A stretch of 47,935 bases of DNA, from assembly GCA_964249405.1 (NCBI GenBank), contig CAXUBX010000015.1:1-47935 (forward strand), in the 5' to 3' direction. Both the position numbers and the translations under genes were made by a program. Numbering within the stretch: the first letter of the stretch is position 1; each line of letters begins with the position of its first letter. The notes below the pieces were generated by a model. The model had not been told where the DNA came from and did no database searches. It saw nothing but the letters and a program-made list of their open reading frames with translations. Below are positions 35,121 to 45,500 of this stretch, piece after piece. This DNA is from CAXTPV01 sp964249405 (lineage in GTDB: Bacteria > Pseudomonadota > Alphaproteobacteria > Acetobacterales > Acetobacteraceae).

Positions 35121-35444
35121 ATGCCGACCAAGAAGAAGACCACCGAGGAGGCGCACGCGCCGGCTTCGGGGAAGACGATCGCCAAGCCTAAGGAAGGGGC
35201 GAAGCCGAACGCGCTCCAGACCCCGCTCACGCCGTCGAAGGAACTGGCCGCCGTGGTGGGCGACGGCAAGCTCGCGCGCGGCGAGGTCGTCAGCAAGGTC
35301 TGGGAGTATATCCGGGCGCACAATCTCCAGAACCCGGAGAACAAGCGTGAGATCCTCGCCGACAAGAACCTCCAGAAGGTGTTCGGCAAGGACCGGGTGA
35401 CGATGTTCGAAATGAACAAGTACATCTCGAAGCATCTGAGCTGA
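35121..35444 (+). CDS. SWIB/MDM2-domain protein
   Basis: A 107-residue protein from ATG 35121, with AAGGGA in front. The basic N-terminal stretch (MPTKKKTTEEAHAPASGKTIAK) is followed by one SWIB domain: LQTPLTPSKELAAVVGDGKL, VVSKVWEYIRAHNLQNPENK, then FGKDRVTMFEMNKYISKHL. The SWIB fold is best known from eukaryotic chromatin remodellers; in bacteria it also occurs in stand-alone small basic proteins like this one and at the end of some topoisomerases. A nucleoid or DNA-associated role is plausible but unproven. Confidence 0.92.
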   Translation: MPTKKKTTEEAHAPASGKTIAKPKEGAKPNALQTPLTPSKELAAVVGDGKLARGEVVSKVWEYIRAHNLQNPENKREILADKNLQKVFGKDRVTMFEMNKYISKHLS

Positions 35445-35473
35445 GAAGCCGGGCGGGACGGAGCGATCCTCCG

Positions 35474-36529
35474 TCACCCGCGACGTGACGGTGGTTCGTC
35501 CTGCTCGACGAGGTCCAGCAGGACCTTGGACGCTCTGCTCCGGTCCGACGAGAACGCGAAGGCCTCGGCGAAGGACCGGAGCGGGTATTCGGCTGTCACC
35601 AGCTTGTCGGCGATCTCGGGATGCGCAGCGAGCGCCGCGAGGGCGTCCTCGAACTCGCGGTCGAAGCGAAACGTCCCGCGCCAATCGATCTCGCGCGAGA
35701 TGATCTGCGCCATCGGGACCGGAACGTCTCCCGGCGGGAACATCCCGACTTGCACCAGGATCCCGCCTCGCCTCGTCCGGCCGATCGCCGCGGGCAGCGC
35801 CGCGGCCACACCGGTGGCTTCGAGGACGATGTCGAACTCTTCCTCGGTGTCGCCCGTGGCCGGCGTCCAGACCGCATCGGCCCCGAGCCTGCTGGCCACC
35901 GCCAGAGCGTGATCCTGCAGGTCGACCGCGACGACGCGCGACGCTCCCTTCAGACGAAGGGCGGCCACGATCAACGCTCCGATCGGCCCCGCCCCTTGTA
36001 CCAGGGCGGAGCGTCCGGCGAGCCCGCCCGCCCGGGAGACTGCGTGCAGGGCCACCGCGAACGGTTCGGCGATCGCGGCGCGTCGGAGATCGAGGCCGGG
36101 AGGGAGGCGGTGGAGCTGGCGCGCGTCCACCACCATCGCGCGGCGGAACCCGCCGTCGGTGTGCGGCAGCCGCGCCGCGCTGCCGAGGAACCGCATGTCT
36201 CGGCAGAGATGCGGCAGGCCACGCCGGCACTCCGGACAGACGAGACAGGGGCGCGCCGGATGGATCGCGACCTCGTCGCCGGCCGCGAGACCGGTGACCT
36301 CGGGACCTCGCGTGAGCACCACCCCGGAGACCTCGTGCCCGAGCACCATCCTGTCGCGAAGCACCGACGCCCCGACCCCGCCGTGCTGGAGATAGTGCAG
36401 GTCGGATCCGCAGATACCGCCCCAGCGCGGCGCCACCGCGACCTCGCCCGGCCCGGGTGCCGCGAGCGGCACACGGTCCAGCCGGAGATCGCCCCGGCCG
36501 TGGATCACCAGCGCATCCACCTCGGGCAT
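35474..36529 (-). CDS. Zinc-dependent sugar-alcohol dehydrogenase, L-idonate 5-dehydrogenase-like
   Basis: A 351-residue medium-chain dehydrogenase. Catalytic zinc residues are C40 (GGICGSDLHY) and H65/E66 (GHEVSG). The structural zinc site is C95, C98, C101 and C109. The Rossmann motif is VQGAGPIGALIV. The strings LHYLQHGGVG and RDMRFLGSAARLPHTDGGF are characteristic of L-idonate 5-dehydrogenase, which oxidises idonate to 5-ketogluconate. ATG 36529 follows treY by 20 bp with GAGGA in front, so it is probably in the trehalose operon. Other polyol substrates are possible. Confidence 0.85.
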   Translation of the reverse strand: MPEVDALVIHGRGDLRLDRVPLAAPGPGEVAVAPRWGGICGSDLHYLQHGGVGASVLRDRMVLGHEVSGVVLTRGPEVTGLAAGDEVAIHPARPCLVCPECRRGLPHLCRDMRFLGSAARLPHTDGGFRRAMVVDARQLHRLPPGLDLRRAAIAEPFAVALHAVSRAGGLAGRSALVQGAGPIGALIVAALRLKGASRVVAVDLQDHALAVASRLGADAVWTPATGDTEEEFDIVLEATGVAAALPAAIGRTRRGGILVQVGMFPPGDVPVPMAQIISREIDWRGTFRFDREFEDALAALAAHPEIADKLVTAEYPLRSFAEAFAFSSDRSRASKVLLDLVEQDEPPSRRG

Positions 36530-36549
36530 CCGGGTTCGTTCCTCGCAGC

Positions 36550-39324
36550 TCAGGGCGACGACAGCATGACGGCGACCGGCAGCACGGCGAAGAGAACGCC
36601 GGTGCCGATCGGGCTCGCGCCGTCGAAGCGACGCCCTGTGAGCACGTCCCGCCAGGGTCCCGGGCCGCACCGCAGCGTCGCCTCCGGCACCGTTTCCTGC
36701 GCCTCGGGGTAAGCGCCCGGAAAGCGTCGCACCGCCACCGCGATGCGTTGCTCGCCGTGGGTGCGCTCGAAGGCGAGAACATGCTCGCCTTCGTCGCCCT
36801 CGACCGCGACGGGTTCGTAGCTGCCCTCCGCGAACAGGGCCGGATGCGCGGCCCGCAGCGCCAGCAGGAGGTGCGTGACCGCGAGCTTCACCGAGCCGTC
36901 CTGCCAGGACGCGTACGCGGCCTCGACGGTCGGCTCCCTGGCCGCCCCCTCCAACTCCCGGCGCAATCGCTCGAGCGCCCGGCGCCGCTCGCCATAGTCG
37001 ACCGGCCGGCGATTGTCGGGATCCACGAGCGACAGGTCCCAGAACTCGGTGCCCTGATAGAGGTCGGGAACCCCCGGCAGCGTCAGCTTGAGTGCAAGCT
37101 GCACGAGGCTGTTGTCGACGCCGAGCCGGGCGATCCGGGAGGCGAATGGCAGGAACGACTGGAGGAAGGTGGCCCGCGACGCGTCGAGCGCATCCGCGGC
37201 GAACCCCTGGAGCGCCCCCTCGTAGGCCTCGTCGGGACGGGACCAGTTGGAATGGAACTTCGCCTCCCGCACCGATTTCTCGAGCGTGGTCCGGATCCGC
37301 TCGGCATAGGCCGCGAGACCCCGGCGTCCCTCCTCGGTCTCGACCACGCTCGGATCGAGAAGCTCGACCGGCCAGGATCCGATCAGCAACTGATAGAGGA
37401 GGTACTCGTCGTTGCGATCGGGTGGCGCGGTACCCTCGACGTCGCCGCGCCGGGCGCGGAGGATCCGGCTCCAGTTCGTCACCTGACGCAGCCACTCGTC
37501 GGGCATCGAGGACAGCACCGCGAGGCGCGCGCGCACGTCCTCGCCGCGCTTGGTGTCGTGGGTCGAGGTTCCCAGCATCGAGGCGGGCATGCGTCGGGCT
37601 CGCTGCACCATCGTCCGGTGGACGTTCGCGAGGCTGATGCCGAACTGCTCCGGCTCGCCACCCACCTCGTTCAGCGCGACGAAACGATTCCAGCGATAGA
37701 AGGCGGTGTCCTCCAGCCCCTTCGCCATCACCGGGCCGCTGTATTGCTGCAGCTTCATCGCCAGCCGCAGCACGGCGTGGCGCGAGAAGCCGCTCTCGGC
37801 CGTCCTGACCAGGTCGCCGGTGAGGATCCGGTCGAGGAAGTCGAACACGCTCGGCGGGATTTCCGGCTCCTGCCGGCGCGCGGTGGTGATCGCCCAGTCG
37901 AGATCGCGACGGTCTTCGTCCGAGGCGACGCCCTCGCGGTCGAGATAGGTCCGGTAGACCGGGAAGCAGGCGACGATCTGCCGGATCGCACGCTGCAGGA
38001 TGTTGCGCGTGAAGTCCGCCGTGCGCGGGTTCTGGCGGGCGACGCGTCCCGCGTCGCGCCCGAGCACGTTGAGCTCGGACGCCATCTCGTTGTCCATGAT
38101 CCGGAGCTTGCAGGTCTGCACCACGCTCCGGAACGGCGCGGTCTCGCCGGTGAAGGCGTGGTAGGCCCGCGTGAACCCCTCCTCGCCGGCCGGATCGATC
38201 AGGGTGCCGAGCACGAGATTCGTGAAGTCGTAGCCGGTGGTTCCCTCGACCGGCCAGTCGTCGCGGAGCGTCTCGTGGCGGGCGAGGATCTTCTCGACCA
38301 CGAGATAGAACGGCCGCGGCGAATGCGCCCGGAGCCGGTCGAGATACTCCTTCGGGTCGAGCAGGCCATCGATGTGGTCGAGCCTGATCCCGTCCAGCGT
38401 GCCGTCTTCCAGCATCGCGAAGACGCGCCGGTGGGCCGTCTCGAACACCACCGGCAGCTCCATGCGGATGCCGGCGAGATCGTTGATGTTGAAAAACCGC
38501 CGGTAGTTGATGTCGTCGCCGGCGACGTGGAACGAGGCGACACGCCAGTATTGTTCACCGATCAGCGCGTCGAGCGCGCGCTTGTCGTCGTTCAGCGACG
38601 CGACGCTCCGGTCGAGCGCGGCCCGCGCCGCCGGATCGGCGGCGACCAGGGTGGCCAGCTCGCTCTTCAGCGTGCGCGCGCGTGCCGCCACCTGCGGCCG
38701 CCAGGACGGCAGGTCCGCGAAGCCGTCGCCCAGCCGTTCCAGCGCCAGGTTGGCGTGGCCGAGCACGTGCGGATACGCGACGGGACTGATCGGGAGCTTG
38801 TGGGTGCCATATGCCCAGACCGCGAGCGTCCCTGCTTCGGCGTCGAAGCGGAGCGAGAGCTCGCCGCGCTCCAGCTCCACCCCGTACTGGTCGCCGAGGA
38901 ACGGGACGAGCAGCTTCTCGTGGAGGTAGCGGCGGTCCGGATCCCAGTCGATGTCGAACCACCCGGCATGCTCCGAATGCGGCCCCCATTCGAGTACGTC
39001 GAGCCAGTACGGGTTGTCCGATCCGCCGACCCCCATGTGGTTCGGCACGAAATCGAGGATCAGCCCGAGGCCGCAGCCGCGCAGCGTCTCGGTGAAGGTC
39101 TCGAAATCGTCCTCGCTGCCGAGCTCCGGGTTGAGCGCCGCGTGGTCAATGATGTCGTAGCCGTGGGTGGAGCCGGAGCGTGCCTTCAGGAACGACGACG
39201 CATAGACGTGGCTGACCCCGAGGGCCGCGAGATAGGGGACGATCGCGGTCGCGTCGTCGAACCGGAACCCCGCGTGGAACTGCAGCCGGTAGGTCGCGCG
39301 CGGGCGCGGGACGTGGCCGGTCAC
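36550..39324 (-). CDS. treY: Maltooligosyltrehalose synthase
   Basis: A 924-residue GH13 enzyme that turns the reducing-end alpha-1,4 bond of maltodextrin into the alpha,alpha-1,1 bond of trehalose. Key motifs: TYRLQFHAGFRFDDA, VYASSFLKARSGSTHGYD, LILDFVPNHMG, GIRLDHIDGLLDP (nucleophile Asp), VVEKIL (acid Glu) and TSTHDTKRGEDVRARL. The start is GTG 39324, which overlaps the treZ stop (GTGA). The open frame upstream of this is in treZ and is not TreY-like. It is longer than many bacterial TreY proteins but within the known range. Confidence 0.96.
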   Translation of the reverse strand: MTGHVPRPRATYRLQFHAGFRFDDATAIVPYLAALGVSHVYASSFLKARSGSTHGYDIIDHAALNPELGSEDDFETFTETLRGCGLGLILDFVPNHMGVGGSDNPYWLDVLEWGPHSEHAGWFDIDWDPDRRYLHEKLLVPFLGDQYGVELERGELSLRFDAEAGTLAVWAYGTHKLPISPVAYPHVLGHANLALERLGDGFADLPSWRPQVAARARTLKSELATLVAADPAARAALDRSVASLNDDKRALDALIGEQYWRVASFHVAGDDINYRRFFNINDLAGIRMELPVVFETAHRRVFAMLEDGTLDGIRLDHIDGLLDPKEYLDRLRAHSPRPFYLVVEKILARHETLRDDWPVEGTTGYDFTNLVLGTLIDPAGEEGFTRAYHAFTGETAPFRSVVQTCKLRIMDNEMASELNVLGRDAGRVARQNPRTADFTRNILQRAIRQIVACFPVYRTYLDREGVASDEDRRDLDWAITTARRQEPEIPPSVFDFLDRILTGDLVRTAESGFSRHAVLRLAMKLQQYSGPVMAKGLEDTAFYRWNRFVALNEVGGEPEQFGISLANVHRTMVQRARRMPASMLGTSTHDTKRGEDVRARLAVLSSMPDEWLRQVTNWSRILRARRGDVEGTAPPDRNDEYLLYQLLIGSWPVELLDPSVVETEEGRRGLAAYAERIRTTLEKSVREAKFHSNWSRPDEAYEGALQGFAADALDASRATFLQSFLPFASRIARLGVDNSLVQLALKLTLPGVPDLYQGTEFWDLSLVDPDNRRPVDYGERRRALERLRRELEGAAREPTVEAAYASWQDGSVKLAVTHLLLALRAAHPALFAEGSYEPVAVEGDEGEHVLAFERTHGEQRIAVAVRRFPGAYPEAQETVPEATLRCGPGPWRDVLTGRRFDGASPIGTGVLFAVLPVAVMLSSP

Positions 39325-41120
39325 GGCTCGATCCTCGACCAGCGGACCGACCACGGGCCGAGCGAGCCCGCGGTCTCGCCTTCGGCGTGGAAGACGGATC
39401 CGCCGTCTCCCTCCGGGAGCCTCACCGGGGTTCCGGACAGGTTCGCGGCCAGGATCAGCGTGCCGGCCTCGCCCGCATCCCAGCGGACCGCCACCGCGCC
39501 GTCGCCGAGGATCTCGTAGGCTCCCGACCGGCGGATGTGCGGCAGCAGCGGCAGCACGACCCGGCGGCGGAGGTCGAGGAGGGCGCGTGTGCGCGCGAGC
39601 GCCTCGCCCTCGATCCCGTTCCAGCCGAGCTTCGCCGCGGCGAAGGTCGCGTCCGCGAGCGGGTCCGGAATCGCGTCGCGACGCGCCGGATCCTGGAACT
39701 CCGGAAACCGCTTGAACTCGTCGCGCCGTCCGTTCCGCACCGCATCGGCGAGATCGCCTGCGAAGTCGCAGAAGAACGGGAAGGGCGCCTGTTCGCCCCA
39801 TTCCTCGCCCATGAACAGCATCGGGATCTGCGGCAGCAGGAGCGAGATGGCGGAGATCGCGCGGAGCCGTTCGGGTTCACGCACGATCGTCGTCAGGCGG
39901 TCGCCGAAGGCGCGGTTGCCGATCTGGTCGTGGTTCTGGACGAAGGCGACGAAGGCCGGCGGCGGGAGCGCCGCACTCGGTTCGCCTCGGGTCTCGCCGC
40001 GGTACTCCATCATCTCGCCCTGGAAGGCGAAGCCTTCGGCGAGCGCGCGGCCGAGCAGATCGGTGCGGCCGGCATATTCCTTGTAGTAGCCGGCGTCCTC
40101 GCCGGTCGCGGCGACGTGGAGCACGTGATGGACGTCGTCGTTCCATTGCGCGGTGAAGGTCGCGGGCGCCCCTTCGGCGGTGCGGCGGAGACGCGAGGCC
40201 GCGTTCTCCTCGTTCTCGAGGATCAGGTGCGTCGGGCGGTCGCGACGCATCGCGTGCACCGCGTCCGCGAGCTCGTCGAGCAGATGCCGCGGGCTGTCGT
40301 CCATGATCGCGTGGACGGCATCGAGCCGAAGCCCGTCGAGATCGTATTCCTCCAGCCAGTAGAGCGCGTTCTCGATCGCGAAGTCGCGGACCGGGCGTCC
40401 GTCCGCCCCGTCGTAGTTGATCCCCGCTCCCCAGGGTGTCTTGTGCCGGTCGGTGAAGAAGGAGGGTGCGTAGACCGGCAGGTAGTTCCCGTCGGGACCG
40501 AAATGGTTGTACACGCAATCCAGGATGACCATGATCCCGCGCGCATGCGCCGCGGCGACCAGCCGCTTCAGGTCCTCCGGTCGCCCGTAGGCGCTGTCGG
40601 GCGCGTAGGGAAGCACGCCGTCGTAGCCCCAGTTCCGCCGCCCGGGAAAGTCCGAGACCGGCATCAGCTCGATCGCCGTGATGCCGAGCGAGGCGAGATG
40701 GTCGAGCCTGCCGGCGGCGGCCGCGAACGTCCCTTCGGTCGTGAAGGCGCCCACGTGGAGCTCGTAGACCACCGCTTCGTGCCAGGGGCGCGCCGCGACA
40801 TCGTCGCTCCAGGAGAACGCGGTCGGGTCGATGACCTCGCTCGGCCCGTGGACGTCGCCCGGCTGGAACCGGCTTGCCGGATCGGGCACGCGGAGCCCGT
40901 CGGCGAGTTCGAAGCGATACAGCGTGCCGGCCTCGGCCTCGTCGGTCAGCAGCTCGTGCCAGCCGTCCGCCAGCCGGTCAAGCGGGATCGACCGGCCGTT
41001 CTCGATCGCGAGCACCACACGCTCGCTCCCCGGCGCCCAGAGGCGAAACCGCACACGACCATCGGACGCTATCTCCGCACCGTGCGGCATCGAGTGACGC
41101 CGCGTTGTCGTTCCGCTCAC
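39321..41120 (-). CDS. treZ: Maltooligosyltrehalose trehalohydrolase
   Basis: About 599 residues; it releases trehalose from the TreY product. An N-terminal beta domain (FRLWAPGSERVVLAIE) is followed by the GH13 barrel: VYELHVGAFTTEGTFAAA, ELMPVSDFPGRRNWGYDGV, VYNHFGPDGNYLP, GLRLDAVHAIMDDS (Asp), LILENEEN (Glu) and FVQNHDQIGNRAFGDRL. I prefer GTG 41120, which has GGGAG 8 nt ahead; ATG 41090 is in frame but lacks a site. It leads the treZ-treY-dehydrogenase operon and is divergent from the efflux genes. treX/glgX and treS are not in the window. Confidence 0.95.
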   Translation of the reverse strand: MSGTTTRRHSMPHGAEIASDGRVRFRLWAPGSERVVLAIENGRSIPLDRLADGWHELLTDEAEAGTLYRFELADGLRVPDPASRFQPGDVHGPSEVIDPTAFSWSDDVAARPWHEAVVYELHVGAFTTEGTFAAAAGRLDHLASLGITAIELMPVSDFPGRRNWGYDGVLPYAPDSAYGRPEDLKRLVAAAHARGIMVILDCVYNHFGPDGNYLPVYAPSFFTDRHKTPWGAGINYDGADGRPVRDFAIENALYWLEEYDLDGLRLDAVHAIMDDSPRHLLDELADAVHAMRRDRPTHLILENEENAASRLRRTAEGAPATFTAQWNDDVHHVLHVAATGEDAGYYKEYAGRTDLLGRALAEGFAFQGEMMEYRGETRGEPSAALPPPAFVAFVQNHDQIGNRAFGDRLTTIVREPERLRAISAISLLLPQIPMLFMGEEWGEQAPFPFFCDFAGDLADAVRNGRRDEFKRFPEFQDPARRDAIPDPLADATFAAAKLGWNGIEGEALARTRALLDLRRRVVLPLLPHIRRSGAYEILGDGAVAVRWDAGEAGTLILAANLSGTPVRLPEGDGGSVFHAEGETAGSLGPWSVRWSRIEP

Positions 41121-41220
41121 CGCTTCGTCTCCCGTCCCGGCGGTCTGCCGCAGGCCCGGCACACCCGGCCATGAACAGGCGGACCGCGGCGCGGTTCCGA
41201 CGGTCGGGAGCATCCGTCAT

Positions 41221-41250
41221 TTGACCGCTCGGTCAGCAGCCGGCTAGTGA
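41221..41250 (+). promoter_or_regulatory. Candidate promoter of the RND efflux operon with overlapping TetR-type palindrome
   Basis: TTGACC (41221-41226) and TAGTGA (41245-41250), 18 bp apart, lie about 50 bp before the adaptor start. The perfect palindrome TGACCG-CT-CGGTCA (41222-41235) covers the -35 box. Palindromes of this form are typical operators of TetR-family repressors of efflux pumps. No TetR gene lies near, so the repressor would be encoded elsewhere. The site is also in the leader direction of the divergent treZ gene. Confidence 0.5.
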
Positions 41251-41298
41251 TGCGTCGCGCGGTTCCGAGCCCGGCGCGCCTCAAGACAGGGAACAACG

Positions 41299-42585
41299 AT
41301 GCCACGCCCCGTCTCCCGGACGATGAAGATCTATGCCCGTCAGGCGATGTCCGCGTGCGTTCTGCTCCTCGCGGCCCAGCTTCTCGACGCCCGGGTCGGC
41401 GCCGACGCCCAGGCGTCGAAAGGCCCGCCCGCGGTCGGGGTGATGACCGTCCATCGCGAGCCGGTGATCCAGACCAGCGAGTATATCGGCCGGATCCAGG
41501 CGATCGACAGCGTGGCGCTCGTCGCACGCGTCACCGGCTATCTCGAGCAGCGCCTGTTCACCGAGGGATCCGAGGTGAAGAAGGGCCAGCTCCTCTACGT
41601 CATCGAGCAGCCGCCCTATCAGGCCCAGGTGGAGGCCGATCAGGGCGCGCTCGTCCAGGCCCAGGCCAACTCGGCCTATGCCGACGCCCAGTTCAAGCGA
41701 CAGGCCAACCTCCTCCACACGCCTGCCGGACAGCAGTCGAACTACGACCAGACGCAGGCATCGGCGCAGGGCGACAAGGCCGCGGTGCTCACCGCCGAAG
41801 CCAACCTCAAGACCGCCGGGATCAATCTCGGCTATACCGAGATCCGCGCCCCGGTGGATGGCCGGATCACCGCGACCAGCGTCAATCCGGGCAACGTCGT
41901 GAGCCCGTCGAGCGGCACGCTCGCGACGATCGTGACGCAGGATCCGATGTACGTCGTGTTCCCGGTCGCCGAACGCGATGTCGCGGCACTCACGCAACGC
42001 TACGCGCGCTCCGGCGGGCTCGCCGCCGCCCACATCGGGGTCCGGCTCAGCAGCGGTCAGATGTACGACCACGAGGGCAAGCTCGACTACGTGTCGCCGA
42101 CGGTCTCGAACACCACCGACACCATCACGCTTCGCGCGACGATCCCGAACCCGGTCCGCAACGCCGGTGCGACGTCGGGCACCGGGGATCGCACCCTGGT
42201 CAGCGGCCAGTTCGTCACCGCGCTGATCCAGGCGCCGCAGGCGATCTCGCTCATCACCATCCCGCAATCGGCGGTGCTGTCCGATCAGCAGGGCTCCTAC
42301 GTGTTCTCGGTCGGGTCCGACGACGTGGCCCACCGCACCGATATCCACACCGGCGAGCAGACCGGAACCAGCATCACGGTCCTGAGTGGCCTGCCGGACG
42401 GGGCCAGGATCGTGACCGAGGGAATCCAGCGCGTGCGGGACGGCGGCAAGGTCTCGCCGGGCGCGCCCACCCCGTCGCCGGTCCCCTCGAGCAACATGAC
42501 CGGGGAACAGGGGCCGAAGCGGGCGCAGTCGAACACCGGGAAGATCGGGACGACGACCCAGGGCGGCAACGGCGGAACACGGTAG
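41299..42585 (+). CDS. RND efflux periplasmic adaptor subunit (AcrA/MexA type)
   Basis: A 428-residue membrane-fusion protein. The N-terminus has a signal or anchor segment (SACVLLLAAQLLDARVGADA) without a lipobox. The domains follow the usual order: barrel-sandwich half (YIGRIQAIDSVALVARVTG, GSEVKKGQLLYVIE), helical hairpin (about residues 105-165, Gln/Ala-rich), second lipoyl half (LGYTEIRAPVDGRI), beta-barrel and membrane-proximal domain (ITIPQSAVLSDQQGSYVF). The tail is low-complexity Pro/Ser/Gly. It lies 12 bp upstream of the pump gene. It bridges the pump to an outer-membrane channel; no outer-membrane factor gene is present here. Confidence 0.94.
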   Translation: MPRPVSRTMKIYARQAMSACVLLLAAQLLDARVGADAQASKGPPAVGVMTVHREPVIQTSEYIGRIQAIDSVALVARVTGYLEQRLFTEGSEVKKGQLLYVIEQPPYQAQVEADQGALVQAQANSAYADAQFKRQANLLHTPAGQQSNYDQTQASAQGDKAAVLTAEANLKTAGINLGYTEIRAPVDGRITATSVNPGNVVSPSSGTLATIVTQDPMYVVFPVAERDVAALTQRYARSGGLAAAHIGVRLSSGQMYDHEGKLDYVSPTVSNTTDTITLRATIPNPVRNAGATSGTGDRTLVSGQFVTALIQAPQAISLITIPQSAVLSDQQGSYVFSVGSDDVAHRTDIHTGEQTGTSITVLSGLPDGARIVTEGIQRVRDGGKVSPGAPTPSPVPSSNMTGEQGPKRAQSNTGKIGTTTQGGNGGTR

Positions 42586-42597
42586 GGCGCCCACGCG

Positions 42598-45500
42598 ATG
42601 ATCTCCGCCACCTTCATCGACCGGCCGCGGCTCGCGGTCGTCATCGCGATCGTGATCACGCTCGCGGGGCTGGTCGGCCTCTCGCGCATCCCGGTCGCCC
42701 AGTTCCCGGACATCGTCCCGCCGCAGGTCTCCGTGCAGGCGACCTATCCCGGGGCCTCGGCCGCCGTCGTCGAAAGTTCCGTCGCCCAGCCGATCGAGGC
42801 GCAGGTCGTCGGCGTCGACAAGATGATCTACATGCGGTCGTACAGCGGCAACGACGGCTCCTACAACCTCACCGTCTCGTTCCTGCTCGGCACCAACCCC
42901 GACATCAACACGGTGAACGTGCTGAACCGGGTGCAGACCGCGAACCCCGAGCTGCCGTCCGAGGTGCAGAGCGAAGGCATCACCGTCCAGAAGCGATCCT
43001 CGGCGATCCTGGAATTCGTGAACTTCTACTCGCCGAAGCGCACGCACGACGTCCTCTTCCTCGCCAACTACATGACGATCAACGTCATCGACGAGATCAG
43101 CCGCGTCACCGGCGTCGGCCAGGCCTCGCTGCTGTCGCGCCAGAAATACTCGATGCGGATCTGGTTCGACATCAACCGGCTGAACAATCTCGGCCTCGCG
43201 CCCTCCGACATCATCAACGCGATCGCCGCCCAGAGCACGGTGGCGGCGATCGGCCGGATCGGCGCCCGCCCGATCAGCCAGCAGCAGCAATACCAGCTCA
43301 ACGTCCAGACCACCGGGCGGCTCACCAGCACCAAGCAGTTCGCCGACATCGTGCTCCGCGCGAACCCCGACGGATCGACGCTCCGGATCGGCGACGTCGC
43401 CCATGTCGAGCTCGGGGCCCAGAACCTGGACAGCGAGGCCCGCCTCAACGGGGCACCCTCGGTGCCGCTCGCGATCTATCTCGCACCCGGCGCCAACGCG
43501 CTCGACACCGCGACGGCCGTCAACGACCGGCTGGCCTATCTCGCCCATCGGTTCCCGAAGGACGTCGTCTACGACGTCACCTACGACAGCACCTCGTTCG
43601 TGCGCGACACCGTCCACGAGGTCATCGTGACCCTCGGCGAGGCCTTCATCCTCGTCGTGATCGTGGTCTTCCTGTTCCTGGGCTCGATCCGCGCCACCAT
43701 CATCCCGACCATCGCGGTGCCGGTCAGCCTGATCGGCGCCTTCGGCATCATGACGTCGCTCGGCTTCTCGGCCAACACGGTGTCGCTGCTCGCGATGGTG
43801 GTCGCGATCGGCCTCGTGGTCGACGACGCGATCGTCGTGGTCGAGAACGTCGAGCGCGTCATGGAGGAGAACCCCGAGCTGCCGCCGAAGGACGCGGCCA
43901 AGCTCGCGATGACGCAGATCACGGCGCCGATCATCGCGATCACGCTGGTGCTGCTGTCGGTGTTCATCCCGATCGCCTTCATCCCCGGCCTGTCCGGGCA
44001 GCTGTTCCGCCAGTTCGCGGTCACGATCTCCTCGGCGATGGTCATCTCGGCCCTGAACGCGCTGACCCTGTCGCCCGCGATGTGCGGCGTCTTCCTTCGC
44101 CACAAGGGGCGGCCACGCGGGATCATGGGCCGCGTGCTGGGCGGGATCGAGCGCACACGGCGCGGCTACGCCTCGGTGGTCGGGCGGCTCGTGCGGGTCG
44201 CGGTGCTCGGCGTGGTCGTGATCGCGGTGGTCGGCGTCGGCGCGCTCGGCCTGTCGGCACGTCTGCCGACCGGCTTCCTCCCGGAAGAGGACCAGGGCGG
44301 GTTCTTCGTGCTGATCTCGCTGCCGGACGGCGCCTCGGTCCCGCGCACCTCGGCCACGATCAACCGGGTCGCCCAGATGGTCGCCCCGCTGCCGGGCGTG
44401 AAGGAGGTGTTCCAGGTCATCGGCTACTCGATCGTCGACACCGTCCAGGAATCGAACGTCGGCTTCCTGTTCGTCAGGTTGAAGCCGTTCGCCGACCGGA
44501 CCACGGTCGCGAGCTCGGCCCAGGCCCTGATCGGCCGCATCTTCGCGCTCGGCCAGCAGGTCCGGACCGCGACCGTGTTCCCCTTCAACCTGCCGCCGAT
44601 CATCGGCCTCTCCACCTCGGGCGGCTTCGAGTACGAGCTCGAGGGCGTCGAGGGACAGAGCTACGACGACATGAACGGGGTGATGCAGGGCCTGGTCGCC
44701 GCCGCCAACGGCGACAAGCGGCTCGCCCGCGTGTTCTCGACCTTCACCAACTCGACCCCGTCGCTGTTCCTCGACATCGACCGCACCAAGGCGCAGGCAC
44801 TCGGCGTCAACATCTCCGACGTCTTCACCACGCTCGGCGCGACGCTGGGCGGGATCTACGTCAACGACTTCAACCTGTTCGGGCGCGTCTGGCAGGTGAA
44901 CGTCCAGGGCGAGGAACAGGACCGCTCGGCGATCCAGGATCTCTGGCGCATCTATATCCGGAACAGCTCCGGCGGCACGGTGCCGCTCCGCTCCATCGCG
45001 ACGCTGCGCATCGTCACCGGTCCGCAGGTCGTGACCCGCTACAACAACTACCGGGCGATCACGGTCCAGGGGTCGCCTGCGCCCGGCCAGTCGTCCGGGA
45101 CCTCGATCGCGGCGATGGCCGACATCTCGCGCCGCACGCTGCCCCCCGGCTACGCCTACGAGTGGACCGGGACCGCCTACCAGGAGCAGCAGGCGGCGGG
45201 ACAGACGGGCGCGATCCTGGGCATGTCGCTGCTGTTCGCCTTCCTGTTCCTGGTCGGCCTCTACGAGAGCTGGATCATCCCGATCCCGGTGCTGCTCTCG
45301 GTCCTGGTGGGCGTGCTCGGGTCCTTCATCGGCATCACGCTCGCCGGGCTGTCGGTCGACCTCTATGCCCAGATCGGACTGGTGGTGCTGATCGCGCTGG
45401 CGGCCAAGAACGGGATCCTGATCGTGGAGTTCGCCAAGGACCGCCGCGAGGAGGGCGCGTCGATCACCGACGCGGCGATCCAGGGGGCGGCGATGCGGTT

